DNA from: Hermatobates lingyangjiaoensis
Taxonomy: Eukaryota; Arthropoda; Insecta; Hemiptera; Hermatobatidae
Direction of reading: 5' to 3'
Assembly: GCA_026182355.1 (NCBI GenBank)
Contig: JAPFBL010000589.1
Coordinates: 62,001-126,000, forward strand
DNA length: 64,000 bases
Part shown: positions 32,532 to 44,049 of the stretch, one piece after another
Layout of the letters: every line of letters starts with the position of its first letter
Numbering within the stretch: position 1 is the first letter of the stretch
The notes under the pieces: generated by a model
What the model was told of the DNA's origin: nothing
What the model saw: only the letters and a program-made list of their open reading frames with translations
The model's database searches: none
Translations under genes and position numbers: made by a program

Positions 32532-32675
32532 ATGTCTCTTGGGCAATTAATATGGCTTTTAACACCAGCCCATCGCAAGGTTGTTCGTAAATTGGAGCAG
32601 ACCAGCTTAAAAGTCGTTAACGCAGAGGCTGCTGTGTACTTTAATGAAACATGTTTACGTGAAGATTTGCTGCCA
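32532..32675 (+). pseudogene. PLE N-terminal coding fragment ending in microsatellite
   Basis: ATG at 32532: MSLGQLIWLLTPAHRKVV, LEQTSLKVVNAEAAVYFNET, CLREDLLPS, then (CA)n. The frame is open. It is the same fragment type as at 25390 and 29549, but here the target tract is a compound (CA)n(TA)n. Confidence 0.8.

Positions 32676-32752
<77 letters not shown>
32676..32752. repeat. compound (CA)n(TA)n microsatellite
   Basis: CA run 32676-32711, then TA run to 32752. Confidence 0.95.
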
Positions 32753-32757
<5 letters not shown>

Positions 32758-33825
32758 CATGAAGTTGAACGGTAAGTGCCCATAACTCGTCAGTTGTGCC
32801 AAAAATCTGTCGGATGGAAATTTGATGCTTCTTTGCCTCCTTCTAACATAGATTTTTTTTTCAATTTTCATAATGGCCATTTTGAATCATTGTGATTAAT
32901 ATTTAATGAATATTATTTATTTGAGAGAGTTTTCAAAAGCGACTAAAGGGTAATCTCGGTATTTTGTTGATAGAAGATCTGGGGAAAAGTTAGTGAATAC
33001 AATCTTAAGAAATCACGGTCAGTGAAAATCACAACACTTGAAAAGTTAATCAGTATTTCTATCTTAATGAAGGAGAAAGTTTGAAGGGCGTTTAGAGAAA
33101 ACTTCAGACACGACCTTATTATCCAAATAATAAATTGCAGAGAAATTACAGTTTTGAAATTATTACAAGGTTGTTAGATGAACAAATGCATATCGTTTGG
33201 GGGGTGTCATTTATTAGGAGTAACTAAATGGGAATTAGGCCAACGAAATTAATAGCGAATGAAACAGACGACACACTATACATAATGGTTGTAAGACTTC
33301 ATTAACTAAACTTACCCTCGCTGGGAGTCAAGTAAAATAAAACCATATCCTTCATCTATATTGGCCTTTAACTTGTTATCAAAGAAAATGTAACTACTTT
33401 CATTTTTGGAAGCGTACGTAATTTTTTTTGTATGTTTTCTGTTACTTCTACTACAATTTTATGTTTTTAGAAGTAATTATGTTTCAGGGTTTTGTCCTTT
33501 TTTGTTTTGTTGTGGAAATCATGTGGACACGTGGCACTCCGTAACTCGTTAGTCTTTGTTACGACAGATGGTCAAGTAGCCATTGCTGTTTTAGCCGTCT
33601 TTGGGGTTTTGTGGGTATTACTAGTACGGAAAGATGCACGTTATTTTAAGCATTTATTTGAGGTTGATAATAGCTTAAAGATAATTCAGTTGTGGCATAT
33701 TGAATATTAGAAGGAGGTCTGAGTGTTACCAGAGAGGCCGAATCTCTCTAAAGAAAGCTGATAAGCTACACTATTAGGTTTGATTGGAGAGGCAGTCGTA
33801 CAAAGGAACTAGTCAAGGCCGAACA
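32753..33825. other. no gene supported
   Basis: Mixed-composition DNA. A 72-codon hydrophobic open frame at 33492-33710 has no recognisable family or context. Confidence 0.35.
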
Positions 33826-33990
33826 TTGGTCCTTTGTGACACTACACAATGAACACTCTACTATATTGGGAGTCCTATATTTCGTCTAACTGAAGTGTAT
33901 TTTGAGTAGAGATCTTTAATGAGGACCTGACCATGTACAGGCTCATGACCGACGGCTTAACGTCTTTGAGTTACTGTAAAATTTTTAAAG
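33826..33990 (-). repeat. SINE tail fragment, type C
   Basis: Minus-strand copy of the SINE body and tail (TGACACTACACAATGAAC, GGGAGTCCTAT, CTGACCATGTACAGGCTC). The tRNA-like head is missing. Confidence 0.65.
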
Positions 33991-34400
33991 TGTGCTGTTT
34001 AAATCTCGAGTTGCTCTGTATTTGTGGATATCTTAGTTCTTCGTGGGTGATAGAATTCTCGTAGTCATTCCATATCTTCAAACTTCTTGACAGGAAGCCT
34101 CTCGGTTACTGCTGGTGCTAGTTTCTTTGAAAACGACTAGCTACCTAACAGTAATGTGAAGTACCAGTTTCCCCGGACAGATCCGTATGACCTCTGCTTC
34201 AGAGAGTTAGAAACCAGCGAAGATCCAAGAAATGCACTTGTCTTTGATGGACATACAATTACAGTTCGACTGATCTGACCAGCAATTTTCGTTAGAGTGT
34301 GGGACATTGTCTAGATCTAGAACATGACTAGAAATTATTTAGTATTACGCACAATATGTATATATTGCTTCCCAGCTTCTCTACATATAGAGAACATATA
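33991..34400. other. no gene seen
   Basis: Moderate-GC DNA without recognisable features. Confidence 0.3.
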
Positions 34401-34890
34401 GAGAAGTTGGGAAGAAATTTAATGATGTATGTATTAAGGAAGGTCTGCTACCTAATTACACTAATGTTAAATTATATGACCCAGCGGTCCGACAAGAGAA
34501 ATTTACTCTAGAATACAGAAGAAGTATGAAATTTCCAAACAGAGAAGTTGGGAAGAAATTTAATGATGTATGTATTAAGGAAGGTCTGCTACCTAATTAC
34601 ACTAATGTTAAATTATATGACCCAGCGGTCCGACAAGAGAAATTTACTCTAGAATACAGAAGAAGTATGAAATTTCCAAACAGAGAAGTTGGGAAGAAAT
34701 TTAATGATGTATGTATTAAGCAAGGTCTGCTACCTAATTACACTAATGTTAAATTATATGACCCAGCGGTCCGACAAGAGAAATTTACTCTAGAATACAG
34801 AAGAAGTATGAAATTTCCAAACAGAGAAGTTGGGAAGAAATTTAATGATGTATGTATTAAGGAAGGTCTGCTACTGATTACACTAATATA
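34401..34890 (+). repeat. 141-bp in-frame tandem repeat of PLE N-terminal coding sequence
   Basis: Units start GAGAAGTTGGGAAGAAATTT at 34401, 34542, 34683 and 34824. The first three are full, nearly identical 141-bp (47-codon) units and the fourth breaks at 34888. Each encodes KKFNDVCIKEGLLPNYTN then VKLYDPAVRQEKFTLEYRRS. This shows what normally follows the LLPxYTN block in a PLE protein. The fourth unit ends at that block, where ATATATATA begins, as in the other PLE N-terminal fragments. A continuous frame runs 34526-34963. It is probably a replication or recombination product inside a PLE fragment. Confidence 0.9.
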
Positions 34891-35340
34891 TATATATATA
34901 TGGGAATTGAAGGAAATAAAATATGAATTTGTTGTTAACGAGTTTGATATTATGTTTTCTTAAAGTAAAGTTGGGAGGAGGCCACTTCAGATTCTTTATA
35001 GTTAGTATCTCAAAATAACAAAGCAGTACTGGTTGTATGTTTGATATGAATATGGTTTAATATTGTTTACATTAATCTTACATGACCACGTTTATTTTAA
35101 TATTTTCTCTCGAGCTCGTATCTTTTTAATAAAGCTGGTTCGTATATTACATGCACCAGCCGTGTTGCAACTCTTCTTTAGTCACCCAAGATGTTATGAT
35201 TTCACACACTTCCTTGCACTATTGTATGACTGTCACATTTGTGACTGACAAATATTTATATATAAATGATTTAAGTCATTTGTGTTTCCGGCATAGTAAT
35301 TCACTTTCTATGAAAATAAGATTATATTCTTTATTGGCAA
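34891..35340. other. no gene seen
   Basis: AT-rich, no repeat recognised. Confidence 0.35.
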
Positions 35341-35349
35341 ATCTGAAAA

Positions 35350-35705
35350 CTATTACAGTACGACGTTTCGGTTTTATTCGAAAACCTATAAACAAAGGCC
35401 TACAATAAAGGATAATAAGAACTTATATATATTTATATTCTTATATATATAAGAATAATATAAATAATACAATATAAGTTACAGATATTTTATTTATCTC
35501 TGAAAAACTTCTCCTTATAATATACATAAGTTGGAACAATTCAGTTTCATATTTTTTATATGTTAGATGTTGACATGTGATTTCTTATTTTCGTTTGTTT
35601 GTAGGCCTACGACAAGTTTCAAATAAAACTGAAACGTTGGCATATCAGTTTGATTTCTGAACCTAGAAAATTGACTGAATCTCGATTAAATAACACACCT
35701 ATTCT
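35350..35705. mobile_element. diverged family-5 PLE fold-back
   Basis: A minus-strand family-5 end (35355-35425, ACGTTTCGGTTTTATTCG) opposes a plus-strand end (35480-35705, GTAGGCCTACGACAAG then GAAACGTTGGC). The unpaired middle corresponds to the 3' region at 8680-8860 with many changes. It ends AACACACCTATTC near a (TA)n at 35735-35752. Confidence 0.7.
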
Positions 35706-35752
35706 ATCAAACCGTCCATATATTATGACTCTGTTATATATATATATATATA

Positions 35753-36346
35753 TAGTTCAATATAAACAAAGAAACATAGAGAAATCAGAAGAACACACTT
35801 ACAGTCTCTAATTTTCGGTTTGAACCGTCTTCAGGAGAGATAAGAGAGGGAAACCAAGCGCACTGGATCAGAGGCGGTTGGAGACCAACAGTGTTGCCGC
35901 ATGCGCGCCCGTTCACAGAAAATAAGGTAGACAGGAATCAATTTATAATTAATTTATAATTTATAAAATAAAATAATGGAATATGAAAACAATAAATATA
36001 TAAAAAAGTTTTATTAAAAATATATTTATTTTTATAAATTTTTATAAATTTATAAAAATATATTTATTGTTTTCATATTCCATTATTTTATTTTATAAAT
36101 TATAAATTAATTATAAATTGATTCCTGTCTACCTTATTTTATGTGAACGGGCGCGCATGCGGCAACACTGTTGGTCTCCAACCGCCTCTGATCCAGTGCG
36201 TTTGGTTTCCCTCTCTTATCTCTCCTGAAGACGGTTCAAACCGAAAATTAGAGACTGTAAGTGTGTTCTTCTGATTTCTCTATGTTTCTTTGTTTATATT
36301 GAACTATATTTGTCCGTTTTGGATCGTATTTCCAACGAAAAAAAGT
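35753..36346. mobile_element. PLE fold-back, family 2, long arms
   Basis: Left arm 35753-36005, right arm 36055-36307, near-perfect, including a GC-rich block (CATGCGCGCCCGTTCACA). The right side extends 40 bp through GTCCGTTTTGGATCG to (TA)n at 36348-36368; the left starts at (TA)n 35735-35752. The plus hammerhead has CTGAAGA at 36225-36231, a GGTT/AACC stem II, GAAA at 36243-36246, AATT, A, and stem I TCTC/GAGA. Confidence 0.85.
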
Positions 36347-36374
36347 GTATATATATATATATTTATATAGTTTC

Positions 36375-36510
36375 TCGACCACTGATATTTCAAATTCACA
36401 TAAGGGGTTATTGAGGATTTTGGTCATAAAACATACAACTCCTGATCATCAGCCGACGTTTCGTCAAAAGTTGTTTGGCATTTTCAAGGCTAAAAAACAA
36501 TTTATTAAAC
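36375..36510 (-). mobile_element. PLE terminus with hammerhead-like motif (six-pair stem I)
   Basis: On the minus strand at 36447-36496: stem I TTAGCC, core TTGAAAA, GAC-closing stem, GAAA, palindromic ACGT, C, then GGCTGA. Six stem I positions pair (one wobble), although the core has drifted. Confidence 0.6.
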
Positions 36511-36889
36511 GACATAAGTAAAGCAAGATAAATACATCATCGGACACCATCCAACAGAAAACAAACGACACAAACAACAATTAAAGTACCCAGAGAACCA
36601 CAAAAGTATCATAAAATACCTAGTGTTATTATTATTATTTAAAAACAGAACATTTGTCGTTTAAACCTAATTGCGTATTGTTAATTATTCAGAACACCAA
36701 AAAACATTTTGAAAAACAGCAAAAACCACAACAGACAGTAATAAACACAGCAAATTACAAAACCATGAAAAAAAGAGTCAAAAATTAAAAGAAATTCAGA
36801 GGAAAAAACAAAAATCTTACAAACATATTACCTTGATTTAGAAGAAAAACTAATTTACTGGTCCATGCTTAAATCTGGCTACATCATAA

Positions 36890-37062
36890 CAAACGTGAAA
36901 TAACAATCAATGATCAAACCACAATGTGAAATGGGAAAAAAAACTAAGACCTTTTAACCGTAATAAGCTGTATTCGTCAGAGTCAGAGTTCGATTTTTGA
37001 CTCTGACGAAAACCGCTTTTCATATTTTTTTCCTATTTCATATTGAAGTTTGATCATATATA
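36890..37062. mobile_element. PLE fold-back, family 3
   Basis: Left arm about 36898-36988, right arm about 37008-37050. The right arm has lost part of the stem II/GAAA region. (TA)n follows at 37055-37080. Confidence 0.65.
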
Positions 37063-37083
37063 TATATATTATATATATATATA

Positions 37084-37200
37084 AACAACACAAAGAATGA
37101 GAACTCTTACTGGATTAATATTTTGAACCAAAGTTCATCATCAGGAAGACAGTACAAGGGAAGAAGAAGAAGAGTTCTAGCTAGAACAAACCTCGATAAG
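37084..37200 (-). mobile_element. PLE terminus (decayed hammerhead)
   Basis: On the minus strand: CTGATGATGAAC, TTTGGTTCAAAATATTAATC. GAAA is changed to AAAA. The ATAT palindrome is kept. Confidence 0.45.
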
Positions 37201-37674
37201 GAAAAAAAAATAGTGTTGAATACATGTGGTCGAAATAAGACTGTATTGTATTCTAAATATATACATGTGTTACAATAAAGATAATCGCATCTACAATCAA
37301 CGAAATAACAACAACCACTTTTTTGGATTAATTTAAAATAATCCTAGAGTAATTTATAATAATAGAATATGATATATACTCCAATATAAAAATCCAATAA
37401 TTTATATAATTAAAATTATGGAACTTTAATTTAATATTGTTCAAGTATACATTAAAAACAGTTTGTCACATTTAAAATACATATATACTTGACTGAAGTT
37501 TGAAATAAACTTAGATTATTTTAAATTTGGATCAATTTAAACTAACTTGAAAAAGTTTTTTAAGTTGAAAAAAGTGCTTTCGAGTGTTATCTAATTTCAA
37601 ATAACTTACTTTTAGTGACGATTGTTTGTCCTATATTTTTTTATATATTTGTGTCTGCATCTGTGTGTGTATGT

Positions 37675-37800
37675 CTGAAAAAACCATAATATGAAATGGG
37701 AAAACTAGACTAAGATCATTCAACCGTAACAAGCTGTCTTCGTCAGAGTCAAAAACCAACCCATTATGTGAAATCTTTTAAAGGTGTGTGTATGTATCTG
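37675..37800 (-). mobile_element. PLE terminus, family 3
   Basis: Reads CCATAATATGAAATGGG, GACTAAGATCATTCAACCG and GTCTTCGTCAGAGTC on the plus strand. It is a minus-strand family-3 end, single arm, with a shortened tail (ATGTGAAATCTTTTA). Confidence 0.65.
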
Positions 37801-38372
37801 TGTTAAAGTGATTGGTCGTAACAGAGTTTGTTCATAGCGTAATGAATAGTTATATATATATATATATATAATAGTTACAGTGAACGGTCAGTCAACAAGT
37901 TGGATGTATAAATAAACCTCAGTTAAGAAAATAGAGATAAGTTACCATTATCGTCAGGTTTTTGTAAAAACATGAGATAGATACATTACCGTATTGTATG
38001 CTAATATATTAGTATTGATCAACTTTCCGTTTATTCTCCCATAGGTCTCAATCATAAAGAAGTAATACTTTATTCTTTTCCTAACTCCGTTGATATAATA
38101 ATTTATCAGGCAAAACCTTTTTGTATTTTGATCTCAACGTTTCACCACTTATATAAAAGAGTTTCCAATGTCTCTGTTTTTGTAATATAATCATGATATT
38201 GCAATTTATCAACTTTGCCGCTCTGATAAGAGATTGCTTTTCCTAGATTTTTCGTCTTTTTCCTCATTGGTGTGTCTATCTCATCAAATCGATATTTTCT
38301 GAAAGTAGTACTATACATTAGATTTGTTTTTTGCTTTAGTAAATAAAAAAATCTGTAGTGGCCTGCACTCAA

Positions 38373-39662
38373 CTTTACTATAAGTAAACTTAATATCAAT
38401 CTTCTTGGGTATATAATATATCATGTTTCATTTAAGCATAATGTAAACATCTAAAAGGGATTTTGAATAACATCATAAACATCAAAGAAAAAATGTCGTT
38501 TTAAGATAATTTATAATTAAGGATGTTCGATAGTTACATTCATTAATCTTAAAAAAAAAGATTTCATTTTGAATTATTTTGAACATTTTTAGTCTATTAT
38601 AGCATTATTTTACTGGGACATTTATGGCTCCTTAGTATTTAATAAAATCATTTCCCTTCCCCTTTGTCGAAAATCATATATACTAATTTTTTCTGAGTGA
38701 GTGTTATCTTTTTTCCTGCGTCTTATGCTCTGTTATAAGCTTGCTGTGAATGTATATTGGGAAAAAATATATTAGTAATTAACCAGTTTACATACTCAAC
38801 TCAAAGTCGAAGCCAGCTATTCAATATAATAAATCATTTATAGTTGGGAGCTTCTAATTTTTGAACATAATAAATATGAACTATTAGACTAGAATAGTAT
38901 AATTTGCTCAAAAACAAAAACAAAAACTCAGTGGTTTTGCTCAAAAAGTTTGAAAGTCAATGTAAACAATGTAAAAAATATCAAAAATTCGACAAGTATA
39001 GCAGGTGATCTCTTAGTCTAGGATAAACAAACAGTTTTTAATGCTTTATGCTCTTTGCTGTGATTGAAATTTCATGAATTATTTTTATGAATTCCTAATT
39101 TTTTGTTCCATTTTTGGTGAAATTTTCATGATTTTTTAATGAGCCGTTTAGCGTCAAAAAAACATTTTCTGAAAAAATCCTACTGTAACGCCCCTTTGGA
39201 GACTGCAATTAAAAAAAAAAATTATCTCAACTCATTCTCCACATAATGTTTTATTTTTAGGCATAGTTTCATTTTAATCTGTCAAACGGTACGGCTTGTA
39301 TCGCTCTCACAAGCTTTGAGATTGAATTATAAGTAAAAATTTTTACATTTTATTGAAAAAAAATATTACCCGTTGTTTTGAAATTTTAAATATATTTTTC
39401 CTTTATTTTATTTGCAACCTGAAAGATAATATCAAAATTTCAAAACTATTGAGTTAGCAGTTAGGGAGAAAAAAATGTTTTTAAAAACCGGTTTTTGTCA
39501 AAACAGTGACTTACTTTCCCAACATGCATAATTCTTCCCAAACAATCATCGACACATGAGGCCCATTTTTGTGTAAAATATCAACTTGATCCATCAAAGA
39601 TTCTGGACCGTAGCGTGGTAACAAGCAATGCCAACACACTCACACACCCACCCATCCACCCA

Positions 39663-39720
<58 letters not shown>

Positions 39721-39828
39721 CATCGTAAAAACGTCATAAAACGACTTCTGGTACCTCAAAACATGTAATTCCGTCAACATCTCGAGATCGAATTTTTTCA
39801 CGATCACTATACTTTACTTATAGTAAAG
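38373..39828. mobile_element. candidate DNA transposon with palindromic termini
   Basis: CTTTACTATAAGTAAA at 38373-38388 and its reverse complement at 39813-39828 bound 1.46 kb. The 16-bp terminus is itself nearly palindromic. A third copy sits at 54794-54809. The interior near 39745-39810 (CCTCAAAACATG, TTTTTTCACGATCACTATA) resembles 55830-55890. No clear target duplication and no transposase were seen. A (CA)n run lies at 39662-39719. Confidence 0.4.
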
Positions 39829-39839
39829 TAATATGAATG

Positions 39840-40185
39840 CAGAACTCGACTTTATAAGAGTTCTTTATGTTATCCTAATGATACTACATCAATGAAGTCA
39901 CGATTAAAAACTGATATTTAGAAAGGAAAACAATATTTTTTTATACAAATGCAAAAACAGAGAATCATGAAAGTTTAAAGTTGTATCTTTGATTGTAAGC
40001 AAATCAAGAATCATTTCATTCAATCTGTAGATTTCTTTGATGGTTTTCAACATTGATGAAAGATGATAAAGCATTAAAGATATCATTTCACGATGTTTTT
40101 TATTCGTAACAGAGTAATCAGGTTTGGCTACAAGCAGTAAATCTATTTCAAATATTTCTAAATGAATATTCATTTTGTCAAATCA
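39840..40185. other. open frame without recognised function
   Basis: An 89-codon minus-strand frame (39904-40173) of helical, Leu/Ile/Lys-rich composition. No family recognised and no neighbouring gene, so it is not called as a gene. Confidence 0.25.
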
Positions 40186-40186
40186 T

Positions 40187-40337
40187 GACGTTCGGACTCA
40201 GGACCAACAGCTTAACGACGGTTCTCGGATTTTTACACCTATTGCGTGAATAAATCGAGGGCCAGAGCAAGTATTGAACCCCGGATGTACCAGTCCAAAG
40301 ATGAGCATGCAAGCCACTACGCTACTCTGGCGCCTAT
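40187..40337 (-). repeat. SINE, 3'-truncated
   Basis: The minus-strand head (GGCGCCAGAGTAGCG, B box GGGGTTCAATACTTGC) and start of the body (GTGTAAAAATCCGAG) of the window's SINE family. The tail is missing. Confidence 0.7.
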
Positions 40338-40339
40338 AC

Positions 40340-41375
40340 TTATTAATAACTCTGTTTCTTTTTCTAAAAGTATTAACACTAATAACACCTGTTATAAATA
40401 AATATATTAAATCACCTTTTAGTTAAATCTACGTGTATATATTTCACACTGTTTAATTACTGGGCAACATTGAATGTCCTTATAACTAATTATTTAGTTA
40501 TTTCTTTCACTTGCCTAAATTATATTTTCTTATCGACTATTCCATTTCCAAGAAAAGCTAAACATAGCGTGTTAAGAAATAATAGAGGTTAAGGAATTAC
40601 CGAAACAGAGTCGGCACGAGTGGAACTCTTAATAATGAAGGAGGTAGAAGATGATAATGGAAGCGGGGCATATTATATTCAATACATACCTGGCAAACGC
40701 ATTATCCTTGATATCTATTTTACATGGCAAGTAACAGCCTACGCAAAACCTATTAGCCTTCCCACAACGTCCTCATTATGAATCTAATGTAAGACATTTG
40801 CGTCGTTTTTTTTTACCAAAGTGCAATTTCAATTAAAACTAGCATAAACGACTCTTGCTCATTAAATGAAAGTGATTTCTATATGATTAATAAAAACAGA
40901 TCGCTGTCCAGTTACTTATACGTAAGTTACTAAACGAAACTTATTTTATAAAAAAAAAATTACTTCAACCTTTCAGGCAATATATTGAATCATTCTTCAA
41001 CACATAATCCAAGATTTTGACAGATATACGTGTTTTGAGGTTCAAGAAAGTTGAAAGAAAATTAACAACACAATCAAATTTCATTTATATTACTTGTAAA
41101 ATCTGTTAAACTGTGCCGGAATTAATTTACTTCCCGGAATTTTTCCAATCCTTAAGTTTATTAGTGATCTGTTTTGATATAAAAATTTCGTCAACATCTT
41201 ACAGTTTGTAAGATCTGACAATTATATAGTTAAAAATATAGAAGAATGAAATATATACCTCATAATTAACTAGAAATATCAGAGATTAATAAGACACCTT
41301 GTCTTATAAGTTAATCCCTTAATTTAATATCTAATTATTTTCAAGGATCAAAGATAGTACTCTATTGAAGTAAGA
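40340..41375. other. AT-rich DNA, no gene seen
   Basis: No feature recognised. Confidence 0.35.
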
Positions 41376-41732
41376 GTGGGCGAGGTTAGCTCAGTGGTTA
41401 ACGCACTTACCTCAGAACTGGTAGGTCCGGGGTTCGTTACTCACCTGGCTTTCGATTTATTCATGTGGGAGGTGAATAAATCTAAGTTTACCATCCCTCA
41501 GATTATCGTCCCTCTGCTTGTACGATGTCAGGTGCTCGTTAATGATCCTTGCTCTAAATACACTTGAGTTAGGCAAAATTGACGACTCCCAAGGTAGAAT
41601 CAACAGGTAATGTGGCTCACCTACTACTAAAAATGGGTGCCAAACAATAAATGGGCTTCACTTTCCGCCCCTAGACCAACACTAAAAGGTGAACATCATT
41701 TATGTGTGGGTGTTAGAAAACAAACAAACAAT
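41376..41732 (+). repeat. tRNA-derived SINE, tail type A, full length
   Basis: A box GTTAGCTCAGTGGTTAACG and B box GGGGTTCGTTAC. The body has GGTGAATAAATCTAAG and TGTACGATGTCAGG. The tail has AGAATCAACAGGTAATGTGG and CCGCCCCTAGACCAACAC, ending GTGTGGGTGTTAGAAAACA followed by a short ACAA repeat. A best-preserved reference copy. Confidence 0.85.
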
Positions 41733-41734
41733 CT

Positions 41735-42490
41735 ATTGAAGTAAAGGTTTTTCGGAATACTCTAATGCAAAATATCTAGTTTGGAAGAGTTTTTGCGCCA
41801 ACTTTGCAACGAAAACTTTTTTTTTGTGTACCTTGGAATCAGCGCTGAGAATTTCAGTATTTAGTTTACCTGACATTGACAAAACCTTAACATTTATACT
41901 ACCTGTTTTATAAAAAAGGGTTACATTGATGTAATTTTAATAATTTTTATTTACGGACTGTTACTTTGTTCAGATTGAGAAGTTCACTTTTAGACTATTT
42001 GACTTATTTAGTCTAAAATGGTTAAACAGTCTAGTTGTTAAACAAGAATAACTGATGTTTGAAATTACAAAGCATAATTTAGTTGAGTAATGAAGCAAAG
42101 TTAAGTGAAAGTTAAGAAATTGAGAGTGTGTAATGAGAGAATTGGAAGTGGTTTTTTCAGGAAAGGAAAACGAGTGGAAATACGGGGAAATGTAAGGAAT
42201 GGGCGGTGAGAGAACAACTAATTCAAGCAGTTAGTGATTCCCGTCGTGCTTTTCACCTCAGACTGAGAGACTGCTTACCGAGTAGTCTGACCCATCTCGC
42301 CTAGTCACGTCAATTATAATGCAACTTGCTTGGAACTTAGTCACAAACAACTAACATACTTTATTGACATCTTAAAATCAATACTGCAATTAAGAGAGTG
42401 TTCAACTGCCCCAGTATTTATAGCTCTAATTAAAATTCACTATAAAATCGGAGAGACGATCCAAACTCATACATTAAATATATGAGAATA
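41735..42490. other. no gene seen
   Basis: AT-rich, no recognised repeat. Confidence 0.3.
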
Positions 42491-42499
42491 TATAGTGAC

Positions 42500-42650
42500 C
42501 AAACGATCGAAAGTGAGAGATCATGATCGAAACGGAAAGACACAATACCAGCTTAAAATCAAAGAAGATTTATTATAGGCTTCAATTTTCGGGGAATCCG
42601 TCCTCAGGAGAAAATAGAGAGGGGGACCAATCACGCTATAGACGCGACGG
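42500..42650 (-). mobile_element. PLE terminus, family-2-like
   Basis: On the minus strand: CCCTCTCTATTTTCTCCTGA, GGACGGATTCCCCGAAAATT, then GAAGCC. It has core CTGAGGA, GAAA and AATT, with G at position 17, so it is probably inactive. Confidence 0.55.
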
Positions 42651-43194
42651 CAATTAATCCAATTAAAATAACTATTTTTTACAATTTAATTTAAAAGATG
42701 TAATTAAAATATTCTTTTTTTAAGTAACGAAGGTATTTTAGGTGACCAGGTTAACCCAGTAGTAAATAAATAAAGAGGAAGGAGGGGTTGTTAATAAATA
42801 AAAAACTTTAATACTATAATAATCAAAGGAGTCTAAATACAACACAATTTTATTCAAAAATCTTCCAAACTTTATGAAATAAAATAAAAAGAAAACATAT
42901 AAAATGTAAACAGATAGCCATTACTCTTAAATTAAATAGTAGCAGAAGATGATATTACAATAAAAGATAAGGAAGATTTAAATATAGTGGATTGTACGAT
43001 AAGAAAACAGTTAATGAAGTTTTAAATGTATAAAGCAGAGATAAGATTAATATATGTAAAAGAATTAGAGGACGGCAAGAAGTGAGATTAAGCTCTATCT
43101 CCAAGTGAACAGACTTCCTTTAAAAGTTAAGTCACTAAATTAACTTACATTTATCATTTCAATAAATTATGGAATCCTTATTTATCATTAGGGG

Positions 43195-43505
43195 GCCAGA
43201 GTAGCCCAGTGGCTTGCGTACTCGCCTCTGGACTTGTAGATCTGGGGTTCAATACCCACTGTGGACCATGATGTATTCTTGTAGCTAAGGTTGAACAAAT
43301 CTGAGTCGTTAAGTTGGAGAGGGCGTTAAGCAGTCAATCCCAAGCCTTTTTGATGTCAGGTACACGTTAAATATCCCTATCCCAATTAAACTTGAGTAAT
43401 GCAAAGTTCCTGGTTCCCACTCTTGAATGTGCATTGTGTGGTATCAAAAAGAGCCAATGTTTGGCCTGAGTGTCTGAAAAATTTCTATATGGTTTCAATA
43501 AAAAT
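43195..43505 (+). repeat. tRNA-derived SINE, tail type C
   Basis: Head AGTAGCCCAGTGGCTTGCG with B box GGGGTTCAATACCC. The body has TTGATGTCAGGTACACG. The tail has GAATGTGCATTGTGTGG and ATCAAAAAGAGCC. Confidence 0.75.
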
Positions 43506-43730
43506 GTACTTAAACGCACGTCACCCATCTCATAGAACTCTGGGTATGTGACTTTGAGGCTGAATAACTGTTCTTTATATATTTAAAGTGTTAGTAAAAT
43601 TTTTAAAATGATTGTTTAATTCAGTTTTTTTTAGAATCTGAAAATATTGCTACGTAGTGTTAGTAGTATTCCACAGACTTCTTTAGGGTTGGCTATGTTG
43701 TACTTTTTTTCGAAGCTTTGTTATATTTAA

Positions 43731-44045
43731 ATTAGAGGCGAGTGTAGTTGAATGGATTACGTGCTCACCTGTGGACTGGTGGTCCGGAGTTCGATACCGA
43801 CTCTAGCTCTTAATTTATTCACGCGTGATTTGAACAGCAATTTGAGTACGACGTCTCTCTGATAGGACCTTAAGTCGTCGGTCACGAGCCTGTACAAACT
43901 TAAGTACACAAAAACATCCCTACTCTAAATACACTTGAGTCAAACAAAACATCAAATGTAGAATATTAATTGTATCCTATCACAAAGGCACAATCTTTAA
44001 CCTATAAAATTTTAAACTTTCGTTAGATGTCCATTTCAACCTAAT
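43731..44045 (+). repeat. tRNA-derived SINE, tail type C
   Basis: Head GTGTAGTTGAATGGATTACG with B box GGAGTTCGATACCG. The tail has GTAGAATATTAATTGTATCC and ATCACAAAGGC. It lies 230 bp after another copy of the same subtype. Confidence 0.75.
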
Positions 44046-44049
44046 ATAA

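Noticed and set aside
33492..33710. 72-codon frame with a hydrophobic middle
   Set aside because: No family, no promoter or splice context, and length within chance expectation for this much DNA.
34401..34890. CRISPR-like array
   Set aside because: Units are contiguous 141-bp coding repeats without spacers, and the DNA is eukaryotic.
35753..36307. classical terminal-inverted-repeat DNA transposon
   Set aside because: Arms are PLE 3' ends with hammerhead motifs and (TA)n borders. No transposase or fixed-length target duplication, so a PLE twin insertion fits better.
41376..41460. functional tRNA gene
   Set aside because: A and B boxes are present, but the cloverleaf is not complete and the sequence continues into a repeated SINE body and tail.
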